Part shown: one piece after another, positions 18,975 to 28,362 of the stretch
Layout: every line of letters begins with the position of its first letter
Numbering within the stretch: position 1 is the first letter of the stretch
DNA from: Paractinoplanes maris
Lineage (GTDB): Bacteria > Actinomycetota > Actinomycetes > Mycobacteriales > Micromonosporaceae
Reading direction: 5' to 3'
Assembly: GCF_023544465.1 (NCBI RefSeq)
Contig: NZ_JALPVL010000004.1
Coordinates: forward strand, 310,001 to 374,000
DNA: 64,000 nt
The notes under the pieces: generated by a model
What the model was told of the DNA's origin: nothing
What the model saw: only the letters and a program-made list of their open reading frames with translations
Database searches by the model: none
Made by a program: the position numbers and the translations under genes

Positions 18975-20102
18975 ATGACTACCGAGGCCTTCGCCCCGCC
19001 GAGCACCAAGTCTCAGGTGCTGAGCTCCTTCGACGTCGCCGACTTCCCGGCCCTCAAGGGCCTGGAGGAGGAGTGGCGGTTCACCCCGCTCAAGCGCCTG
19101 CGCGAGCTGGTCACCGCCACCGCGCTGACCGGCACCGCGCCGCAGGTGGAGCACGGTGACCTGCCGGTCGGCGTCAGCGTCACCGGCGGGGCGACGGTCG
19201 AGCCGGTGCTCACGCCGTTCGACCGGATCAGCGCCCTGGCGTTCGGCTCGGCCGCGGGTGCGACCCTCATCGAGGTGGCGCCCGAGACCGAGCCCGAGCA
19301 GGCCGTGGTGATCCGCGTCGTCGGCAAGGGCGGCGAGGCCGCGGCCGCGCGCACCTTCATCAAGGTCGGTTCGTTCGCCAAGGTCACGCTGGTGCTCGAG
19401 CAGACCGGCACCACCACGCTGGCCGACAACGTCGAGGTCGTGGTGGGCGACAGTGCTCAGCTCACGCTGGTCACGGTGGCCGACTGGGACGCCGGCGCGG
19501 TGCAGGCCCAGCACGTGAAGCTGCGGGTCGGCCGGGACGCCCGGGCCGTCCACGTGCAGGTCGCGCTCGGTGGTGACCTGGTCCGCCAGTTCACCAGCGT
19601 CGAATACACCGGGCGGGGCGGCGACGCCGAGCTGTGGGGTCTCTACTTCGCCGACGCCGGCCAGCACTTCGAGCACCGCCAGCTGGTCGACCACTCGGTG
19701 CCGGACTGCCGGAGCTACGTCGGTTACCGCGGCGCCCTGCAGGGCCAGTCCGCGCAGACCGTCTGGGTCGGCGACGTGCTCATCCGCGCGACGGCGACGG
19801 GCACCGACACTTACGAGATCAACCGCAACCTGATCCTGACCGACGGTGCCGTGGCCCACTCGGTGCCCAACCTCGAGATCGAGACCGGTGAGATCGTCGG
19901 GGCCGGGCACGCCAGCGCGACCGGCCGCTTCGACGAGGAGCAGCTGTTCTACCTGATGGCCCGGGGCATTCCCGAGGGTGAGGCCCGCAAGCTGGTGGTG
20001 CGCGGCTTCTTCGCCGAGCTGCTCAACAAGATCCCGGTCGAGCAGCTGCGCGAGCGCCTGGGCGAGGCGATCGAGACCCGGCTGGCCGAGGTGGGCGTGT
20101 GA
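18975..20102 (+). CDS. sufD: Fe-S cluster assembly protein SufD
   Basis: A 375-residue SufD, the partner of SufB in the SufBCD scaffold. The N-terminus carries EEEWRFTPLKRLREL; the C-terminal half has the GHASATGRFDEEQLFYLMARGIPEGEARKLVVRGFF segment shared with SufB, from which only short pieces are quoted here as evidence of paralogy. The ATG at 18975 follows AAGGAAGAG, 43 bases after sufB. Its last codon overlaps the GTG of the Rieske gene (GTGTGA). Confidence 0.95.
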   Translation: MTTEAFAPPSTKSQVLSSFDVADFPALKGLEEEWRFTPLKRLRELVTATALTGTAPQVEHGDLPVGVSVTGGATVEPVLTPFDRISALAFGSAAGATLIEVAPETEPEQAVVIRVVGKGGEAAAARTFIKVGSFAKVTLVLEQTGTTTLADNVEVVVGDSAQLTLVTVADWDAGAVQAQHVKLRVGRDARAVHVQVALGGDLVRQFTSVEYTGRGGDAELWGLYFADAGQHFEHRQLVDHSVPDCRSYVGYRGALQGQSAQTVWVGDVLIRATATGTDTYEINRNLILTDGAVAHSVPNLEIETGEIVGAGHASATGRFDEEQLFYLMARGIPEGEARKLVVRGFFAELLNKIPVEQLRERLGEAIETRLAEVGV

Positions 20103-20427
20103 CGTTCGAGATGGTCGGCTCGGTGGCCGACGTCGCGAAGGGTGCCACGATCTCGGTCGAGCTCGACGGCGTCGACATCGCTGTGGTGCACGCCGACGAC
20201 GACAAGTTCTATGCCGTACGCGATGAGTGCTCGCACGCCGCGGTGCCCCTCTCCGAGGGTGAGGTCGAGGGCTGCACGCTCGAGTGCTGGCTGCACGGCT
20301 CCCGGTTCGACCTGCGCACCGGGGAGCCGAGCGGCCCGCCCGCCTTCACCCCGGTGGCGACCTTCCCCGTCGAGATCCGCGACGGCGACATCTATGTTTC
20401 GACGACCCCGAGTAATGGAGTAAACCC

Positions 20428-20431
<4 letters not shown>
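20099..20431 (+). CDS. Rieske-type ferredoxin in the suf operon
   Basis: A 110-residue Rieske [2Fe-2S] protein of the non-haem dioxygenase-ferredoxin type. The cluster ligands are in ECSHAAVPL (C-x-H) and CWLHGSRFD (C-x-x-H). It starts with GTG, overlapping the sufD stop by four bases, and its own stop overlaps the sufC GTG by four bases, so it is locked into the operon. A gene of this kind in this position is usual for many actinobacterial suf operons; the electron-transfer partner is not established and a role in cluster assembly is inferred only from context. Confidence 0.92.
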
Positions 20432-21189
<758 letters not shown>

Positions 21190-21208
21190 GCCACAGGAAG
21201 GCTGAACC

Positions 21209-22432
21209 ATGACGTTCGACGTGGCCCGGGTCCGAGCCGACTTCCCGATCCTGACGCGGGAGGTCAACGGCCACCCGCTGGTCTATCTGGACAGTGCGAA
21301 CACCTCGCAGAAACCGGTGCAGGTGCTCGACGTCATGCGCGTGCACAACGAGCGGCACAACGGAAACGTGTCCCGCTCGGTGCACACGCTCGGCACCGAG
21401 GCCACGTCGGCGTACGAGGACGCCCGCGCCAAGATCGCGGGATTCGTCGGGGCGGCGACGCCCGACGAGATCGTCTTCACCAAGAACTCGACCGAGGCGA
21501 TCAACCTGGTCGCGCACTCGCTCGGGCAGCACCTCGCGCTCAAGCCGGGCGACGAGGTGGTGATCTCCGAGATGGAGCATCACTCGAACATCGTCCCGTG
21601 GCAGCTTTTGTGCGAGCGGACCGGCGCCACGCTGCGCTGGTTCGGGGTGACCGACGACGGCCGGCTGGCCCCGGACGAGAGCCTGATCAACGAGCGCACC
21701 AAGATCGTGTCGGTCGTGCACATGTCGAACGTGCTCGGCACGATCAACGACGTCACCGGAATCGTGGCGCGGGCGCACGAGGTCGGCGCGCTGGTGATGC
21801 TCGACTGCTCGCAGTCGGTGCCGCACCTGCCGGTCGACGTGCAGGCACTCGGGGCCGACTTCATCGCCTTCACCGGCCACAAGATGCTCGGCCCGACCGG
21901 CATCGGCGTGCTCTGGGGGCGGTATTCGCTGCTCGCCGAGATGCCGCCGTTCCTGGCCGGCGGCTCGATGATCGAGACGGTGACCATGGGCGGCACGACC
22001 TACGCCGCGCCGCCGGCCCGCTTCGAGGCCGGCACGCCGCCGATCGCCGAGGCGATCGGGCTCGGTGCGGCGGTCGACTACCTGACCGCGCTCGGCATGG
22101 AGGCGGTCCACCAGCACGAGCAGGACATCACCGCGTACGCCTTGAAGGTCCTCACCGACGTGCCGGGCGTCCGCTTGTTCGGCCCGGCCACCCCCGAGGG
22201 ACGCGGCGGCACGTTGTCGTTCGGCGTCGACGGGGTACACCCTCATGACGTGGGCCAGATCCTCGACGCGCTCGGTGTCGAGGTGCGGGTCGGGCACCAC
22301 TGCGCGAAGCCGACCTGTGCCCGATTCGGGGTGCCGGCGATGACCCGCGCGTCGTTCTACCTCTACACGACCACGGACGAGATCGACGCCCTCGCCCGCG
22401 GGCTCGACCAGGTCAAGAAGGTGTTCGGCTGA
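21209..22432 (+). CDS. sufS: Cysteine desulfurase SufS
   Basis: A 407-residue pyridoxal-phosphate enzyme (group II desulfurase). It removes sulfur from cysteine and passes it as persulfide to SufU. The PLP lysine is Lys225 in FTGHKMLGPTG; the catalytic cysteine is Cys365 in RVGHHCAKP. The conserved H in SEMEHHSNIVPW stacks on the cofactor. ATG start with an AGGAAGG ribosome binding site. Its stop overlaps the sufU ATG by one base. Confidence 0.97.
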   Translation: MTFDVARVRADFPILTREVNGHPLVYLDSANTSQKPVQVLDVMRVHNERHNGNVSRSVHTLGTEATSAYEDARAKIAGFVGAATPDEIVFTKNSTEAINLVAHSLGQHLALKPGDEVVISEMEHHSNIVPWQLLCERTGATLRWFGVTDDGRLAPDESLINERTKIVSVVHMSNVLGTINDVTGIVARAHEVGALVMLDCSQSVPHLPVDVQALGADFIAFTGHKMLGPTGIGVLWGRYSLLAEMPPFLAGGSMIETVTMGGTTYAAPPARFEAGTPPIAEAIGLGAAVDYLTALGMEAVHQHEQDITAYALKVLTDVPGVRLFGPATPEGRGGTLSFGVDGVHPHDVGQILDALGVEVRVGHHCAKPTCARFGVPAMTRASFYLYTTTDEIDALARGLDQVKKVFG

Positions 22433-22896
22433 TGCTCGACGGGCTGTACCAAGAGATCATCCTGGATCACTACAAGCACCCGCACGGCCGTGGCCTGCGC
22501 GATCCCTTCACCGGCGAGGCGCACCACGTCAACCCGACCTGCGGCGACGAGATCACCGTCCGGGTCAACTCCTCCTCGGGGGAGTTCACCGACATCTCGT
22601 ACGACGGTCTGGGCTGTTCGATCAGCCAGGCCTCGGCGTCGGTGCTCTACGAATTGCTGCTCAACCGGTCCGCGGCCGACGCCGCGGGAATCCAGGACGC
22701 GTTCGTGGCGCTGATGCAGGGGCGCGGCCAGGTCGAGCCGGACGAGGACGTGCTCGGCGACGGCATCGCCTTCGCCGGGGTGGCCAAGTTCCCGGCCCGG
22801 GTCAAGTGCGCGCTGCTGCCGTGGATGGCGTTCAAGGACGCCGCCGCTCGCGCAGGAATCGACGTTTCCTCAGAGGCTTCAGAGGTGAAGGCATGA
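22432..22896 (+). CDS. sufU: Sulfur-transfer protein SufU
   Basis: A 154-residue SufU of the zinc-dependent type that accepts sulfur from SufS. The zinc/sulfur ligands Cys37 (NPTCGDEI, with Asp39), Cys62 (GCSISQAS) and Cys126 (VKCALLPW) are all present, and the insertion between the second and third cysteine that marks SufU rather than IscU is there. ATG overlaps the sufS stop; its own stop overlaps the sufT ATG (ATGA). Confidence 0.96.
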   Translation: MLDGLYQEIILDHYKHPHGRGLRDPFTGEAHHVNPTCGDEITVRVNSSSGEFTDISYDGLGCSISQASASVLYELLLNRSAADAAGIQDAFVALMQGRGQVEPDEDVLGDGIAFAGVAKFPARVKCALLPWMAFKDAAARAGIDVSSEASEVKA

Positions 22897-23288
22897 CTGA
22901 CACTCCCGTTACCGCCCCCGCTTCCGACGAGGGAGACACCGCGGTCGCTCCCTCCGAGGTCTCCAAGGCTTCCATCGCGGACGTCGAAGAGGCGATGAAG
23001 GACGTCGTCGACCCCGAGCTCGGGATCAACGTGGTCGACCTCGGCCTGGTCTACGACGCCTACGTCGACGACGACAACATCGCGACGCTGGACATGACGC
23101 TCACCTCGGCGGCCTGCCCGCTGACCGACGTCATCGAGGACCAGACGCGGACGGCGCTGACCACCGGCCCCGGCGGCGGCCTGGTCAAGGACTTCCGCAT
23201 CAACTGGGTGTGGCTGCCGCCGTGGGGTCCCGACAAGATCACCGACGACGGCCGCGAGCAGTTGCGGGCGCTCGGCTTCAACGTCTGA
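22893..23288 (+). CDS. sufT: Fe-S cluster maturation factor SufT (DUF59)
   Basis: A 131-residue protein with a MIP18/DUF59 domain (about residues 32-125) after an acidic, Ser/Thr/Ala-rich N-terminal tail. Signature segments are VVDPELGINVVDLGLVYD and the SAACPLTDVI cysteine. The family helps load clusters onto target proteins. ATG 22893 overlaps the sufU stop by four bases. It ends the suf operon and matches Rv1466. Confidence 0.94.
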   Translation: MTDTPVTAPASDEGDTAVAPSEVSKASIADVEEAMKDVVDPELGINVVDLGLVYDAYVDDDNIATLDMTLTSAACPLTDVIEDQTRTALTTGPGGGLVKDFRINWVWLPPWGPDKITDDGREQLRALGFNV

Positions 23289-23331
23289 TCACTCCCGGCT
23301 TTCTGTCGGACCCCACTGCTAGAACAAGGGC

Positions 23332-24120
23332 ATGGAATTTCCGGCCCTCCTCACCCTGATCGACGAGCGGTCGGCGGCGCTGCGTGACGCAGTCGCCGCC
23401 GCTGCTGTTTCCGGCGCCCGTGTCTCTGACGCCGGTGTTTCTGACGCCGGTGTTTTCGAGGCCCGGGTGCCCGGTTGTCCCGAGTGGGATCTGGGCGATC
23501 TCGTGGCTCACCTGGGCGCGGTCCAGCGCTTCTGGGCCGTGGTCGTGACCGCGGGTGATCCGGCCGGGCCGCCGTCCGCCGACCAGCTGGGCGACCGGGA
23601 GCCGCACGGTGACCTCCTCGAGTGGTCGTCGGCGTCGACCGAGTTGCTGCTCGCGGCGTTCCAGGGGTCGACGGCCGAGACGCCGGCGTGGGCCTGGTGG
23701 GGCGGTTCGTCGGCGCCCCTGACGGTCGGCGCGATCGCCCGTCACCAGGTGCAGGAGGCGGCCGTGCACGCCTATGACGCACAAGAGACCGTCGGTGAGG
23801 CGGAGCCGCTGCCGGCGGCGGTCGCGGTCGACGGGGTGGCCGAGTTCCTGCAGGTCGGTGTGGGGTCGCTCGGGGCGTGGCCGCATCGGCCGGCGCGGGT
23901 GGCTTTCGCGGCCGTCGACGGGCCGGTCCACATCCTCGACCTGTCGCCGTCGGGCGGGCAGCTCGATCCGGCTGCTGGCGGCGATCCGGTGGTCACCGTG
24001 CGGGGGACGGCCGGTGAGCTGGTGCTGGCGCTGTATGGCCGGGTGCCGTTCGACGATCTGCGGATCGACGGCGATCGAGAGGTGCTGGCTCAGGTGCGGG
24101 CCTGGTCCAATCCGGACTGA
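23332..24120 (+). CDS. DinB-like, putative mycothiol-dependent enzyme (maleylpyruvate isomerase family)
   Basis: A 262-residue member of the actinobacterial maleylpyruvate-isomerase/DinB four-helix family (TIGR03083 type). Family features are the N-terminal helix, the PGCPEWDLGDLVAHLGAVQRFW motif region with its metal-ligand His, and the second His in VGAIARHQVQEAAVHAYDA. Such proteins are metal-dependent and several use mycothiol; the substrate here is unknown. Residues 27-42 hold a small internal repeat (GARVSDAGVSDAGVFEARV), reflecting a tandem repeat in the DNA. It is not part of the suf operon in function, though only 43 bases downstream. Confidence 0.78.
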   Translation: MEFPALLTLIDERSAALRDAVAAAAVSGARVSDAGVSDAGVFEARVPGCPEWDLGDLVAHLGAVQRFWAVVVTAGDPAGPPSADQLGDREPHGDLLEWSSASTELLLAAFQGSTAETPAWAWWGGSSAPLTVGAIARHQVQEAAVHAYDAQETVGEAEPLPAAVAVDGVAEFLQVGVGSLGAWPHRPARVAFAAVDGPVHILDLSPSGGQLDPAAGGDPVVTVRGTAGELVLALYGRVPFDDLRIDGDREVLAQVRAWSNPD

Positions 24121-24126
24121 GCGGCC

Positions 24127-24822
24127 TCAGGCGGGCGGCAGGTGGTCGACGGAGTTGTAGTAGGCCAGTTCCAGCCGGCCGTCGACCTCGACGAAACGGC
24201 TCAGCGACGCGTTGCGGACGTTGCCGGCGGCCCGTTCCGCCGCCAGCACGCGTTCCCAGCTCAGCTGCTCGATGACGGCCCGCATCATGAGCACCACCGC
24301 GTCGTGGGCGACGACGATGACCCGCTCGCCGGCGTGGTCGCGGTTGAGGTCGTCGAGGAAGGCGCCGAGGCGCACCTCGATGTCGGCGAACGACTCACCG
24401 CCCGGTGGCGTGTAGTGGTGCTCGCCGGCTTCCGCGCGCCGCTGGGCCTCGTCGGGGAAGCGCTGGGCCACGGCGGCCCGGGTGAGCATCTCGAGGTCGC
24501 CGAGCAGCCGGTCGACGAGGCGGTCGTCGGTGGTCGGCGCGGGCAGGTCGACGCCCGATTTCTCGGCCGCGATCCGCCAGGTCTCGCGCGCCCGCAGATA
24601 GGGCGAGGTGATCACGACCTGGGGGAGTTCGTTGTCGGGCAGCGCCCCGATCCACTCGCCGAGCGCGGCGGCCTGCCTCTCGCCGTACTCGGTCAAGGGC
24701 ACCTCGGCGTCGCGCCCGCTGACCTCCGCTTCGAGCAGCCCACCGGCGTCGGCCGCGGGGAACGCGACGTTGGCCAGGCTCTGCCCGTGCCGGACGAGAA
24801 GAAGTTCGGCGACCACACCCAT
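24127..24822 (-). CDS. Histidine phosphatase family protein
   Basis: A 231-residue protein of the phosphoglycerate-mutase-like histidine phosphatase superfamily. The catalytic RHGQS is at residues 11-15, the second catalytic His is in VIVVAHDAVVLMM, and PLTEYGERQAAALG and SPYLRARETW follow the usual order. It probably dephosphorylates a small metabolite. Its 3' end faces the previous gene with six bases between stops. ATG start fits the beta strand of the fold. Confidence 0.87.
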   Translation of the reverse strand: MGVVAELLLVRHGQSLANVAFPAADAGGLLEAEVSGRDAEVPLTEYGERQAAALGEWIGALPDNELPQVVITSPYLRARETWRIAAEKSGVDLPAPTTDDRLVDRLLGDLEMLTRAAVAQRFPDEAQRRAEAGEHHYTPPGGESFADIEVRLGAFLDDLNRDHAGERVIVVAHDAVVLMMRAVIEQLSWERVLAAERAAGNVRNASLSRFVEVDGRLELAYYNSVDHLPPA

Positions 24823-24865
24823 GATCCGACCCTATCCACCCAGCCCGCCGCCGGCGACGCCAGGC

Positions 24866-24963
24866 GGCGACATCAGGCCTCGGCATCAGGCGGCGACCGG
24901 CGTCAGGTGGCGACTTCAGGCTTCGGCATCAGGCGGCGACCGGCGTCAGGTGGCGACTTCAGG
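24866..24963 (-). repeat. 43-bp tandem repeat, 2.3 copies
   Basis: GGCGACATCAGGCCTCGGCA... repeats with a 43-base period at 24866, 24909 and (partial) 24952, with two mismatches. It begins in the stop region of the AraC-type gene and on that strand repeats the word CGCCTGA, which is also the end of the gene, several times. Confidence 0.8.
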
Positions 24964-25927
24964 CGGTGCGGAACGTTGCGCGGTAGGCCTGGGGCGGGAC
25001 GCCCACGACGCGGCGGAAGTGGGGGCGCAGGGCGACGCCGTCGGCGAAGCCGCATGAGCGGGCGACCGCGTCCATCGGCAGGGTGGTCGTGGCCAGGATG
25101 TGCTGGGCCCGCAGGACCCGCTGGTGCAGCAGCCATTGCAACGGGGAGCAACCGGCGGTCTCGCGGAAACGACGGTCGAAGCTGCGGCGGCTCAGGCAGG
25201 CGACCCCGGCCAGGCGGGCGACATCGAGCGCCGGGTCGTCAAGGTGCTCCAGTGCGTGGCGCATGGCCGTGGTGACGGGGTCGGCGCTGTCCAGGGGCGG
25301 CACCGGTTGCTCGACGAACTGGGCCTGGCCGCCTGCGCGCTGCGGCGCCACGACCAGCGCGCGGGCGGTGGCGTTGGCCACCTCGGGGCCGTGCTCGCGG
25401 CGCAGCAGGTGCAGGCAGGCATCGAGACCGGCGGCACTCCCGGCGCTGGTGACGACGGTGCCCTCGTCGACGAACAGGGCGTCGTGCACCACCTCGACCT
25501 CGGGGAACCGTCCGGCGAACTCGTCGAGCACGAGCCAGTGGGTGGTGGCGCGACGACCGTCGAGCAGACCGGCCTCGGCCAGCACGAAGGCGCCCAGGCA
25601 GAGACCAACGACCGTGGCGCCCTCGGCGTGCGCGCGGCGGACCACCTCCAGCACCCGCGGGTCGGTCTCCGCACCGCCCGGCACCCGCCACCCCGGAACG
25701 ATCACGACGCCGGCCTCGTCGAGATCCTCGAGCGCGTGAGGCGCCTGCAGCGCGATGCCCGCGGTGGTGGCAAGCGGTCCGGGGCGCTCACCCGCCGTGC
25801 GCACGTCGAATCGGGGGCCACCGCGGCGGGAGTGATCGATGCCGAAGACCCGCGGCGCGACGGCCACCTCCAGGATCGGTGCGTCATCGCCCACGACGAT
25901 GCCCACGACAGCCGGATCACGCGTCAT
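24959..25927 (-). CDS. GlxA-type AraC family transcription regulator
   Basis: A 322-residue regulator with an N-terminal DJ-1/PfpI-like domain (about residues 1-185, including GLCLGAFVLAEAGLLDGRRA with its nucleophile-elbow Cys) and a C-terminal double-HTH AraC domain (LARLAGVACLSRRSFDRRF ... ATTLPMDAVARSCGFADGVALRPHFRR, in pieces). It is transcribed divergently from a metallo-hydrolase gene with a 70-base gap, so it most likely controls that gene. The ligand is unknown. Confidence 0.88.
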   Translation of the reverse strand: MTRDPAVVGIVVGDDAPILEVAVAPRVFGIDHSRRGGPRFDVRTAGERPGPLATTAGIALQAPHALEDLDEAGVVIVPGWRVPGGAETDPRVLEVVRRAHAEGATVVGLCLGAFVLAEAGLLDGRRATTHWLVLDEFAGRFPEVEVVHDALFVDEGTVVTSAGSAAGLDACLHLLRREHGPEVANATARALVVAPQRAGGQAQFVEQPVPPLDSADPVTTAMRHALEHLDDPALDVARLAGVACLSRRSFDRRFRETAGCSPLQWLLHQRVLRAQHILATTTLPMDAVARSCGFADGVALRPHFRRVVGVPPQAYRATFRTA

Positions 25928-25997
25928 GGCTCGAACCTATCGGACGATGGCTTTCCAGCCACTCCCGATCCGGGTGCGGACGGCCGAGACTTCCACC

Positions 25998-26753
25998 ATG
26001 ACGCTTTCGATCCGCGGCTTCGGCGGTCCCACGGTGACCTTCTCGTTCGGCGGCCACACGTTCCTGACTGACCCGACGTTCGACCCGCCCGGCAGCTACC
26101 CGCTCGGCGACCGCGCGCTCACCAAGACCGCGGCCGCTTCCGGTACGGCTTCGGACGCCGGCCCGGTCGACGTCGTCCTGCTGTCGCACGATGAGCATCC
26201 CGACAACCTCGACCACGCCGGCCGCGAGTTCACCAGAACAGTGCCGCTGGTGCTGACCACGACGGCCGGAGCCGCCCGCCTCGGCCCACCCGCCCGCGGC
26301 CTCGCCGCCTGGGAGACCGTCACCCTGCCCGGCGGCGAGACGACCGTCACCGTCACCGGTGCGCCCGCACAACACGGCCCCGACGGCACCGAGCACCTGA
26401 CCGGCCCGGTGATCGGTTTCATTCTCGAAGGCAAAGACCTTCCCACCGTGTACGTCAGTGGGGACAACGCCTCGCTCGCCGCCGTCCGCGAGATCGCCGC
26501 CCGCTTCCCCGCGATCGACGTGGCCATCCTCTTCGGCGGCGCCGCCCGCACCCCCTTGGTCGGCGACGTGGACCTCACCCTGTCCGCCGGCGACATGGTC
26601 GAAGCCACCCGCATCCTCGACCGCACCACGGTGGTGCCGGCCCATGTGGACAGTTGGGCCCACTTCACCGAGGGTATGCCCGAAGTCCGAGCCGCCTTCG
26701 CCGCCGCAGGCCTCACCGACCGCTTGTGGGAGCCGGCACGAGCAGCGCTGTGA
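25998..26753 (+). CDS. MBL-fold metallo-hydrolase (UlaG-like)
   Basis: A 251-residue metallo-beta-lactamase-fold protein of the COG2220 type. The fold begins MTLSIRGFGGPTVTFSFGG followed by FLTDPTFDPPG. The metal motif reads LLSHDEHPDNLDHAGRE, a variant of the H-x-H-x-D-H pattern seen in a subgroup of this family. Later ligands are in TGAPAQHGPDG, VYVSGDNAS and VVPAHVDSWAH. The substrate is unknown. ATG 25998 gives the family N-terminus; a longer frame upstream overlaps the regulator and is rejected. Control by the divergent AraC-type gene is inferred. Confidence 0.84.
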   Translation: MTLSIRGFGGPTVTFSFGGHTFLTDPTFDPPGSYPLGDRALTKTAAASGTASDAGPVDVVLLSHDEHPDNLDHAGREFTRTVPLVLTTTAGAARLGPPARGLAAWETVTLPGGETTVTVTGAPAQHGPDGTEHLTGPVIGFILEGKDLPTVYVSGDNASLAAVREIAARFPAIDVAILFGGAARTPLVGDVDLTLSAGDMVEATRILDRTTVVPAHVDSWAHFTEGMPEVRAAFAAAGLTDRLWEPARAAL

Positions 26754-27113
26754 GCCGGAGGTCGCGTCCTGACTGTGCACCGCCTGGCCGTCGGGCTATG
26801 AGCCAAACCCTGTCGCGGCCTGATCGACCGAGGTGATCGACCGGGTCGGCACCACAGGTGCGTCGACCGGCAACCATTCGAGACCCTTGCGTGATCTTGC
26901 CGGCACGGTGGACTGGTCACCCCCGAGGTGATCGACCTCGAGAGCCGACGCCGGAAGCGCGGTAAATCGGTCGCGGCGGGGAACCGGTGGACGGCACCAT
27001 GACCGGGTGACCAAGCCGAAGCCGTATTCCGCTGTCTCTGTCGCTGTGGCCGATCGGGCCCCGCGACAGCAGCGGACCGGCCTGCGCGAAACGGCGGTCC
27101 GTCAGCAGCTGTC
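26754..27113. other. Intergenic gap with inverted repeats
   Basis: A 360-base gap without a credible gene. GAGGTGATCGACC occurs at 26830 and 26926; the second copy is part of a palindrome CGAGGT-N5-ACCTCG at 26924-26940, which could be an operator. A 72-codon minus-strand frame here has no recognisable features. The GTG of the LysE-like gene at 27114 has no strong ribosome binding site. Confidence 0.35.
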
Positions 27114-27716
27114 GTGAGCGCGGCGTTTCTGGCCGGCGTGGTCGCCGGCTACGGAGTAGCGCTGCCCATGGGCGCCATCGGGGTGCTCATCGCCGGCCTC
27201 AGCGCGCGAACGTCCCTCCGGGTCGGCGCCGCGGCCGGTTTGGGTGCGGCGACGGCCGACGGCATCTTCGCGGCGATCGCGGTGGCCGGGGGAGCAGCCG
27301 TGGCCGGCGTGATCGCCCCGATCGCGGGTCCCCTGCGCTGGGTCGCGGCCGTCGTGCTGCTGATCATTGCTGCCTTGACCGCGCGGGCCGCCTTCCGCCC
27401 ACCGGGACCTGCCGCTGCCGGCCAACGCCCGGCAACGCCGTGGCGGGCCTATGCCGGCGTGCTCGGCCTGACCCTGCTCAACCCGGCCACCGTCATCTAC
27501 TTCGCCGCCCTGGTCCTCGGCCGCGCCGGCGAGGGCGGCGGCGTCCTCTTCGTCGCCGGCGTCTTCCTGGCCTCGGCCACTTGGCAGTTGGCGATCGCCG
27601 GCGGCGGTTCCCTCATCGGCCACTGGCTGACCGGCCCGCGGGGCCGCACCCTCACCGCGCTGGTTTCCAGCCTCGTCATAGCCATCCTGGCCGTCGGCCT
27701 CCTGCTCCCGGCCTGA
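27114..27716 (+). CDS. LysE-family exporter
   Basis: A 200-residue polytopic membrane protein of the LysE/RhtB amino-acid exporter superfamily. It has about six hydrophobic helices; the N-terminal VAGYGVALPMGAIGVLIAGL matches the family P-G-P/N-type signature region and the central WRAYAGVLGLTLLNPATVIYF carries the conserved Asn-Pro. The likely role is export of an amino acid or related small molecule; the substrate cannot be told. The GTG start is chosen because the first helix begins at residue 3. Confidence 0.85.
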   Translation: MSAAFLAGVVAGYGVALPMGAIGVLIAGLSARTSLRVGAAAGLGAATADGIFAAIAVAGGAAVAGVIAPIAGPLRWVAAVVLLIIAALTARAAFRPPGPAAAGQRPATPWRAYAGVLGLTLLNPATVIYFAALVLGRAGEGGGVLFVAGVFLASATWQLAIAGGGSLIGHWLTGPRGRTLTALVSSLVIAILAVGLLLPA

Positions 27717-27753
27717 CGGCCAGCCAGCGAGATCGGCTGACTCACTGACCTCC

Positions 27754-28050
27754 CATGGCGGGGTTGGGGTGGGCGTGGCTGGTTGGCCTGGCCGTGGTCG
27801 GGGTTGGGGTGGGCATGGCTGGTGGCCGTGGCCGTGGTCGTGGCCGTGGCCGTGGCCGTGGTCGGGGTTGCGCGTGGCTGGTTGGCCTGGCCGTGGTCGG
27901 GGTTGGGGTGGGCATGGCCGTGGCCGTGGCCGTGGCCGTGGTCGTGGCCGGGGTCGGGCGTAGCTGGTTGGCCTGGCCGTGGTCGGGGTTGGGGCGGGCG
28001 TGGCTGGTTGGCCTGGCCATGGTCGGGGTTTGGGTGGGCGTGGCTGGCCG
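27754..28050. repeat. G-rich minisatellite (about 40-bp units plus GTGGCC hexamers)
   Basis: About 300 bases built from imperfect copies of GGTCGGGGTTGGGGTGGGCG followed by TGGCTGGTTGGCCTGGCCGT (starts near 27757, 27796, 27860, 27895, 27981, 28021), with runs of the hexamer GTGGCC between them. The plus strand has many G-runs (GGGG-TT-GGGG-T-GGG) able to form G-quadruplexes. All frames are open over long distances simply because of the low complexity; I do not call a gene. Confidence 0.85.
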
Positions 28051-28362
28051 CTCTGATCAAGGCCGGGCCGGGGCGGCGTGACTGGCTGGTTCTCACTACG
28101 GCTGGGTCGGGATCGGGTCGTCGGCGGGGCTGTTGGCGCCGGTGGCCAGGAGTGGGCTGGGCCTGGCTTGACTAGCTGGTCCGGTCGAGGTCGGGGGGTG
28201 GGGGCGTTCCAGGTCCTGATCGTCAGGGGTTGGACTGGCCGGTTGGGCGTCTTCTGGTGCGTGGTCTGCTGGCGACGCGCCGGGATGGTTGCGGCGGGCT
28301 CGTCAAGCGGGCGGCCAGACGGACGGGCGTAGAGGCGACGCGGCGGCGTGTCCGGGTGGGTG
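28051..28362. other. Low-complexity gap before the Vgb-like gene end
   Basis: About 310 bases, G-rich on the plus strand and partly a decayed continuation of the minisatellite on its left. I see no ribosome binding site, hairpin terminator or recognisable protein sequence in it. Confidence 0.4.

Noticed and set aside
25998-26753. Metallo-beta-lactamase giving beta-lactam resistance
   Set aside because: The motif H-D-x-H-x-D-N and the length fit the COG2220 UlaG-like group, not true beta-lactamases, and there is no signal peptide.
27497-28096. His/Asn/Gln-rich repeat protein on the minus strand
   Set aside because: It is produced by the minisatellite in one of several open frames, overlaps the LysE gene end, and has no start signal.
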